DNA from: Clonostachys chloroleuca
Taxonomy: Eukaryota; Ascomycota; Sordariomycetes; Hypocreales; Bionectriaceae
Length of the DNA: 64,000 nucleotides
Direction of reading: 5' to 3'
Assembly (NCBI GenBank): GCA_037952775.1
Contig: JBANAY010000003.1
Span: forward strand, 34,224,001 to 34,288,000
The notes under the pieces are model-generated. The model saw only the letters and a list, made by a program, of their open reading frames with translations, was not told where the DNA came from and did no database searches. A program made the position numbers and the translations under genes. Shown here piece after piece: positions 58,540-64,000 of the stretch; position 1 is the stretch's first letter, and every line of letters starts with the position of its first letter.

Positions 58540-59799
58540 TCAGTCAAAAGGGATCCTCCGTAGAGTCTGGCCTTGGCCATTTTTGCGCAATTCTTGAGCT
58601 GCCGCTATACTGCTGGGCACTTTGATGCCACAGCAGGCGCCCCAGCCTGTGCCGTCGTGCGGGTGGTCATGTTCATGATCAGGGTCCACATCCTCGTCGT
58701 CTTCTCCATCCTTGCTGTCGGTTGCCGATTCGGGGCTCATGCCTTCGGCTGCCGGGATCAGACTACCAAAGAGGAAATGCTGCATCACAGGTAGTTTGCC
58801 TAATACCTCGGCAACAAACATCCGGCGCATGCCGCCGTCGATCTTGGTCCAGGACTTTGCAGATGAGATGTCATCGAGCATGGGGCTGTGCCACCGAAGA
58901 CCCTTGACCGTTTTCGTGCTGTTGACGAAGTTGACCTGGCCTAGATACAAGTAATCTTCGCCGGACTCCTCAAGAGTGAGGTCCTGGTGGATCGACCGGG
59001 GGATGATATAAGGATGGTGGAGGAGCTGAGAGGCACCGAAGAGAAAAGGGAGGAACTGGTAGTCGTCAAGGCCCCAGACGCCATGCGAGCCTGCGGGTTC
59101 TAGATAATATGACATCTGGACAATGCGCATAACTGAAAGGTAGAGTGGGAAGACGCGGAGGACCAGGGCCTTGAAGTCATCTCGTTGGACGACTTTGAGC
59201 TGGTATAAGCAGAGAAGCCACAGCATGAAGTTAAGCTCGTGCCCCGAGCCGTAGTCGATGCGGTTGCGGTTGCCGAATGACTGCTGGAGGTATTTGGAAA
59301 CTTCGGCGATTGCGTCGTCGTCGGATACGCCGAGCGAGCGGTGCCATCTAGGGCAGGCTTCGCTGGCGAGGTCTATGAAGCCGCGGAAGGCTTTATTCCC
59401 GAAGCGGGAGCCGCCTTGCTCGTCGGGTGGGGACTTGGCGACGAAGCCCTCTGCCTCCTTCAAGATGGAGATGATTGTCTTCGCGACATTGCTGAGCTCA
59501 TTGTCCTTGACTGCCGAACAGGGGGTGTCGACGACCGACTCGGCAAGGTTGAAGATCCATGCTTTGACGAGGGTACTTGTGGGCGAGGCGAGGAAGATAT
59601 CGTGGTCCTTTGGTGAGAGGATCCTCTTCTTAGGGTTCTTGTAGGTCCAGGAGGACGTATCGGGCGGCGAGGGGAGGGCGGGAGTATCTGGAATAGGTGT
59701 TGGGTTCGAGGGTCCCTGTCGTCGTTTTCGAGGTTCCAGTTTTGGGAGTCTTTGTTTGAGGTTCGGGATGGAGGATGCTGGTGGGTTTTCCGTAGCCAT
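58540..59799 (-). CDS. Serine/threonine-protein phosphatase 2A activator (PTPA, Rrd type), 419 aa
   Basis: This peptidyl-prolyl isomerase activates the PP2A catalytic subunit and helps PP2A-like complexes assemble, in cytosol and nucleus. It is a single exon; the start at 59,799 gives MATENPPASSIPNLKQRLPK. After a proline-rich N-terminal 60 residues, the PTPA fold begins at about residue 65 (FLASPTSTLVKAWIFNLAES). Diagnostic segments are RIDYGSGHELNFMLWLLCL (about 180-200) and GVWGLDDYQFLPFLFGASQL (about 240-260), then LPVMQHFLFGSLIP. The histidine-aspartate-rich tail DPDHEHDHPHDGTGWGACCG lies before KVPSSIAAA. Fungi have two paralogues (Rrd1, Rrd2); I cannot decide which this is. The gene is divergent from RRP46. 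Confidence 0.93.
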   Translation of the reverse strand: MATENPPASSIPNLKQRLPKLEPRKRRQGPSNPTPIPDTPALPSPPDTSSWTYKNPKKRILSPKDHDIFLASPTSTLVKAWIFNLAESVVDTPCSAVKDNELSNVAKTIISILKEAEGFVAKSPPDEQGGSRFGNKAFRGFIDLASEACPRWHRSLGVSDDDAIAEVSKYLQQSFGNRNRIDYGSGHELNFMLWLLCLYQLKVVQRDDFKALVLRVFPLYLSVMRIVQMSYYLEPAGSHGVWGLDDYQFLPFLFGASQLLHHPYIIPRSIHQDLTLEESGEDYLYLGQVNFVNSTKTVKGLRWHSPMLDDISSAKSWTKIDGGMRRMFVAEVLGKLPVMQHFLFGSLIPAAEGMSPESATDSKDGEDDEDVDPDHEHDHPHDGTGWGACCGIKVPSSIAAAQELRKNGQGQTLRRIPFD

Positions 59800-60121
59800 T
59801 AGATCGTCTTTTGCTGAAATATTGCTCCTTTGGCCGTGATTTATTGTCGGATTCTTGAAACTTTGAAAGGGAATGAAATCGAAGAGGTCGCAAGCTTGCC
59901 ACCGGCTGGTATCAGGTTATAGTGGCAGCCGCGGGGCTCTAAGCACTGGGCGCGTCTGTGGTGGCGGATAGTGTTACCTCATCACCCCACCAGCCTCTAG
60001 GCCTGTCGCTTGCTCTCTTTGGGTATAGGGTCAAAAAGCTTCAGTTCCGCTTTTATTGGTAGCTGTGGAATTTCTTGCCAGAGCAAATCGCCGGTCAAAC
60101 CTCTCGGATATATTCAGAAAC
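59800..60121. promoter_or_regulatory. Shared divergent promoter of PTPA and RRP46
   Basis: The two start codons face away from each other across 322 bp. No TATA box is obvious on either side. The spacing implies overlapping promoters; no specific operator was identified. Confidence 0.5.
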
Positions 60122-61015
60122 ATGGCTCTCTCCTCGCAGCCGGCTGCTGATTTAGCTCCTCTTCCTCGAGCGGACGGATCGGCAACATTTTCCCACAACG
60201 GCTTTGTTGTCACGGCAGCCGTCAATGGCCCCGTGGAAGCTCCCAGGCGAGATGAGAATGCCTTTGAAGCGCTTGTCGATGTCGTTGTTCGGCCAGCAGC
60301 AGGTGTAGGAGGTAATTAATTGTCCAGTTTCCATACGAGTTGAGGTTCATAAGGAAGAGAGCGTAGCTAACAAGTCCATTTTCAGGCACCGCGGAGAGGC
60401 AGTTAGAATCTATTCTACAGAGCACGCTCCGGCAACTCATTCCTATCAGAGATTTCCCAAGAACCATGATTCAAATTACCCTCCAGATTGTCGAGATTCC
60501 TGAGAATGCCTATGAGAACGCTAAAATTTTGCAGGCCCAGCTGGTAGGTCACTCCATTGCCCTCAAATATTGCTTCTCTTAGGTCCTAACCTGGAACTCT
60601 CCAGAACCTCCCAGTCATACCCTCTCTATTGCATGCAGCTATCCTTGGTCTTCTCACCGCTTCTATTCCATTAAAAACTATTGTCACGGCATGCACTGTG
60701 GCTATCACAGAGGACGGCGCTTCAGCTGGGCGTGTCACTCTAGAACCCACCGCCATTGAAGCACGTCGTGCCAAGTCCCTCCATGTAGTTGGTTTCACAG
60801 GCGACGGCGGGCTCCTCCTCTCCGAGAGCACCGGGTCGTTCTCTGTCGAGGAACTGGCTAAAGTGCTAGAGCTCGGCGAGAAGGCCTGCTCCAGAGATCA
60901 CAAGGACGGAACTGATGTGCTGATGGAGGATGACGAGATCTCATCGTCCAGCATCAGGTACTTCATTCGATCAGTGATGCAAGCCAAGTCTGCCAAGGAC
61001 CTCCACTGGAAGTGA
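60122..61015 (+). CDS. RRP46: Exosome complex subunit Rrp46 (RNase PH-like), 252 aa
   Basis: This is a structural RNase PH-fold subunit of the nine-subunit ring of the RNA exosome (nucleus and cytoplasm), equivalent to human EXOSC5. Exons are 60122-60311, 60386-60543 and 60605-61015, in phase with GT-AG junctions. The N-terminus ADGSATFSHNGFVVTAAVNG is the first RNase PH beta sheet. AERQLESILQSTLRQLI and DFPRTMIQITLQIVE are the canonical core helix and strand, and NLPVIPSLLHAAILGLLTAS is the second-half helix. Catalytic residues of bacterial RNase PH are not expected in Rrp46. Length is close to the family norm (about 220-250). No defect is seen. Confidence 0.92.
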
Positions 61016-63737
61016 GGAGCTGCGACTGGCTCTTCTTCCATCACACGAGGAGCTGCGTGGTTGTAACGCGGCGCTGGGGAGCGGTGTTGCCTGATTCATG
61101 GATTAATTTCACCTCCCCAATAGTTCATGCACCAGATATGTCTCAGTCATATGCTGTCACAGCTTACCAACGACGGGAATCCCATCATCCCAGTTCGGTC
61201 TACGCATGCTGGGGAGGCAGTCTACGCCAGGCCAAGGAAACTACATCTGCTTACGATGGAGCCGTACCTGAGTCGAACGCAATACAAAGACGGCTTCTCC
61301 GGGTAAGCAAGCGGGAAGGATTCGGGGCGTCGTGATAGCGGAAGGTGCCAATTGTGAATGGGTATCACAACGCGGCGTGCTTCGTCAGTAGCCCTGGCCC
61401 ACGGCGGGCGGTTACCGATGAACAATCACATCTAAGGGTTGTCGACGTGGGAGGATCCTTCGGACGAGGAGGAATTTTTCAGGGGGAGCATATATTATAC
61501 AGATACAGCGCAGGACAGAGAAATATCACAGATGGATCTTTCTCTTGGGTCAAAGAGACGTTATTGGCCAACCAGGCTAGTGTAACATTGGTGGTGACTT
61601 CTCATGCAGCTATCTCCAATACTAACACAAGATGCTATAATTATCTTCCTACCTCGATACGCACATTGATATGGGGACCAACACCACGTGGATAGTAGTG
61701 CAAGTGTGAGGTGACAGCCAGCTATCTAGCCTACCAACATCCTGGATAATCACAAAACTTGGTGTGTTGGTCAGGCAGCATGGTATCTCAGCCCCGGCTG
61801 GGAAAATGCAGCGAACAGGACGTGGAACATGACGTGGTCTCCAGGGTGCCATCGAAATCTTGGGGCAGCAGTGCTCCCTGGCCAGATCGGACTCATCGGG
61901 GAATCCAGAAGGTGCGAATCCGTCACGATGTCCAGGCAGGAAGGGCAGGTGCGCTCCTTCCCAGATCCCCCCTTGCAGACCCTCCAAAACCCCGCCAAAA
62001 GTCCGCCAGCCAGCAAAGCTCCCTGATTACTCACTCGGTGATACTCAGAGTGCTCCATGGATTGGCCTCCATCTCTACGGAGTGGCTCCAGTAACCTGCG
62101 GATCACATCTGCGGACAGGTCGTCAATCTCAGGCGCCTCGGTTACACTCAGAGCGAGGCCAACCAGACCCAAGCGAAACGCGGTGTAGCCACTATCAGAG
62201 AAGAGCTTCATATCGGCCCCCAACCCCATGCAGGGCTATTGTTCTCGGTACTGCTCAATCCCACATTACCATCGAGTGGTGAAAATAGGCGATCACCGCC
62301 ATCACGTATGGCACCCAATTACCATATCACAATCCATCACCTGAAGAGGTGGCTTTCTTAGCCGTCTGCTATCACAGCGCTTCATCCCGACCTGCTACTC
62401 GGCAGCGGCAGGCCATGTGGATAATATCACACGCACCACATAGGCTAAGGGAGACGATAGTTACTTACTCAAAGCAGCTGGTCACACACCCAGATTCTCC
62501 CACGCTGTCTCACCGCAGGTTGCGTGGGTGGAAGAGCGAAGAGGGTTGTGAACAGGGCCTGCCTTGATTTGGCTCGCCCTGGTTCATGCTTCTCTTCCTT
62601 GTTGCTTATAAACCCGCGGATAATACTTCCCGCAAGTGCATGCTTACATACAGCTTGCCGAATGCACGGAACCAATACAGGTCCGTTCCGGGGGACGGAG
62701 ACCCCAGCAATTCGAAGCAACAGCTGGCCGGAAAGCGTGGAAAGAAACAAGTCGATAGCAAAAATCTGTTCCGGGGATTGAGTATCTCGAGGCAAATGCA
62801 ATGCATGCCGAGTATCACTGATAAAGCCGCCGTGTGATGTGATTCTTCGCATCCATGCAAGCTGTACCTACGGACCCAAGTCACCCCGACGGCTGGGTTA
62901 GTGATCGAACCCCTCATGCTCATGTCCGCCGCAAAGGCCTATTTCCGTCTCGCTGGGGGAGGCGACTGTTAGCGTCCGACTATGCATCTGGCTCGCTCAC
63001 CATGGCCGAAACCAGGGCTCTTGTTCCGCACCCTGATTGCACCATCGTTGCCCAAACGGATCTCGCTGGCAGGTTGCAATGCATGGGGGGCTATCCGATG
63101 GATCTTGGCCTTGGTCGCGCAAATAAGTGGCTGGCCCGCTCAGCGACGACCTTCCCTGGTAATGATACGTAATTAATCCGAGTGCCTCGCCGCCCACAAC
63201 GCTCTCTCCTGTCGGCGTTGATTAACAAGGGACGCCCACAACAAGAAACTCCTCACTAGAGCCAATTCACCTCATCACACATTACACTTTACTTCACCTA
63301 CCGTACTCTATTTCATTCCAGTCCTTGTGCCGGGCGCTATACGATATTGGCACACCCGCCTTGCCTTTCTTGTATTATACAAAGGAGAAATTTCATTTCA
63401 TTTCCCAACATGATTTGTTTGTCTGTGTGATAAGCGGAAGCCCGCGGAGCACAAGCGCGCAGAGTACTCGACAAGTGCTTGAACTCTAACCCCGACATCT
63501 CCGGGAAAACTGTCCTGGTCCAAACTCGACTGAATTGGCCTTCGTATATATCATCGATCTCCTGCGCTCCGCTCACTCTCCCCATCACCTACTCACTCAC
63601 CAAGAATTCTCGACACCATCTGGGCCTCGGCTACTCTGGAACGCTCGCCGAGACTGACCTCAACTTGCATTACCCGAAGCTGGATTCTAAGCTCGGGATC
63701 TATTCATCTATGACACATTGTCTTACAACCCCCCACA
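61016..63737. other. 2.7-kb intergenic region, no gene supported
   Basis: The longest frame is 61,771-62,229 on the minus strand (152 aa) with no recognisable domain. The stretch 61,600-61,700 is AT-rich. The last 400 bases are rich in TCAC/CACT and look like the leader of the downstream gene. No tRNA or repeat was identified. Confidence 0.45.
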
Positions 63738-64000
63738 ATGGCAGATAATGAACTCAGTGCCGGTTCACCTCCGAACCAGAGGTTAAATGTTCCATCAGCT
63801 TCTACCACCAATAGGCTCACCAAGGCCCTTACCGACCTCGCCAACTCAGCATCCATGGCAACCCTCCCCCACCTGCGCTCACCATGCTTTTACCATAAAA
63901 GATTCGATGAGGCTGTGGACATCGACAAAATCCTAGAGGAGATCAAAAATGATGAGTCCATGTCTCACTCACGACTTGTCCAGACGGCCACAGGAGTCCG
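63738..64000 (+). CDS. 5' part of a probable NAD kinase gene (cut by the window end)
   Basis: The start codon at 63,738 opens MADNELSAGSPPNQRLNVPS, and the frame stays open to the window end (87 codons). The segment SPCFYHKRFDEAVDIDKIL and the following SHSRLVQTATGVR resemble, from memory, the region preceding the catalytic domain in Utr1-like fungal NAD kinases, which phosphorylate NAD to NADP. The catalytic GGDG and NE/D motifs would lie beyond this window, so the call rests on the N-terminal part only. No intron is visible yet. Confidence 0.5.
   Translation, partial: MADNELSAGSPPNQRLNVPSASTTNRLTKALTDLANSASMATLPHLRSPCFYHKRFDEAVDIDKILEEIKNDESMSHSRLVQTATGV

Noticed and set aside
61771..62229. 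152-aa minus-strand open frame
   Set aside because: No recognisable motif; it overlaps open frames on the other strand of similar length, as expected in GC-richer intergenic DNA.
1..64000. CRISPR array, bacterial operon or prophage
   Set aside because: Spliced eukaryotic genes throughout; no spaced palindromic repeat arrays.

Overview
This window is nuclear DNA from a filamentous ascomycete (Pezizomycotina). The evidence is short GT-AG introns of about 50-100 nt with CTAAC-like branch points, a nuclear mitochondrial ATP synthase alpha gene, a Zn2Cys6 regulator, a Clr5-domain protein and TA-rich decayed repeats with C-to-T type stop codons. I cannot fix the genus from sequence alone.

Layout. 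(1) 1-6.0 kb is a repeat-derived island with relics of an element family and one intact 346-aa orphan gene. (2) 6.4-23.8 kb is a housekeeping block: ATP synthase alpha, ribosomal protein uL5/L11, SmB, a J-domain protein, a Clr5-domain protein, a thioredoxin-PITH protein, a BTB protein and a proline-rich SR-like protein. (3) 23.8-27.7 kb is a gene desert. (4) 27.7-38.2 kb holds a Bem3-type PX-PH-RhoGAP protein with two upstream exons, a Zn2Cys6 factor and GAR transformylase. (5) 38.2-48.8 kb is a second repeat island: a decayed SNF2-like helicase, a convergent decayed gene, small acidic proteins, a long coiled-coil pseudogene, and three related AT-rich tails (one in the first island). (6) 49.1-50.4 kb carries NAD(P)H-hydrate dehydratase. 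(7) 50.4-56.4 kb is nearly gene-free. (8) 56.4-64 kb holds an orphan GAF-like protein, a PP2A activator (PTPA), exosome subunit Rrp46 and the start of a probable NAD kinase.

The conserved genes belong to unrelated pathways (respiration, translation, splicing, purine synthesis, RNA decay, metabolite repair, polarity), so no metabolic cluster is present. Two divergent pairs share short promoters: uL5/SmB (355 bp) and PTPA/Rrp46 (322 bp). The most unusual part is the repeat family spread over the two islands. It combines a SNF2-like ATPase, proteins with a GF-x-S-x-x-EL motif and acidic tail, and a coiled-coil protein with inverted CACAATAA-rich flanks, and no recognisable transposase or reverse transcriptase.

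Exon coordinates were derived by hand from splice signals and reading-frame continuity. Three otherwise conserved genes (Clr5, SmB, NAD(P)H-hydrate dehydratase) are each out of frame at short homopolymers, which points to consensus-base errors as much as to real mutations.
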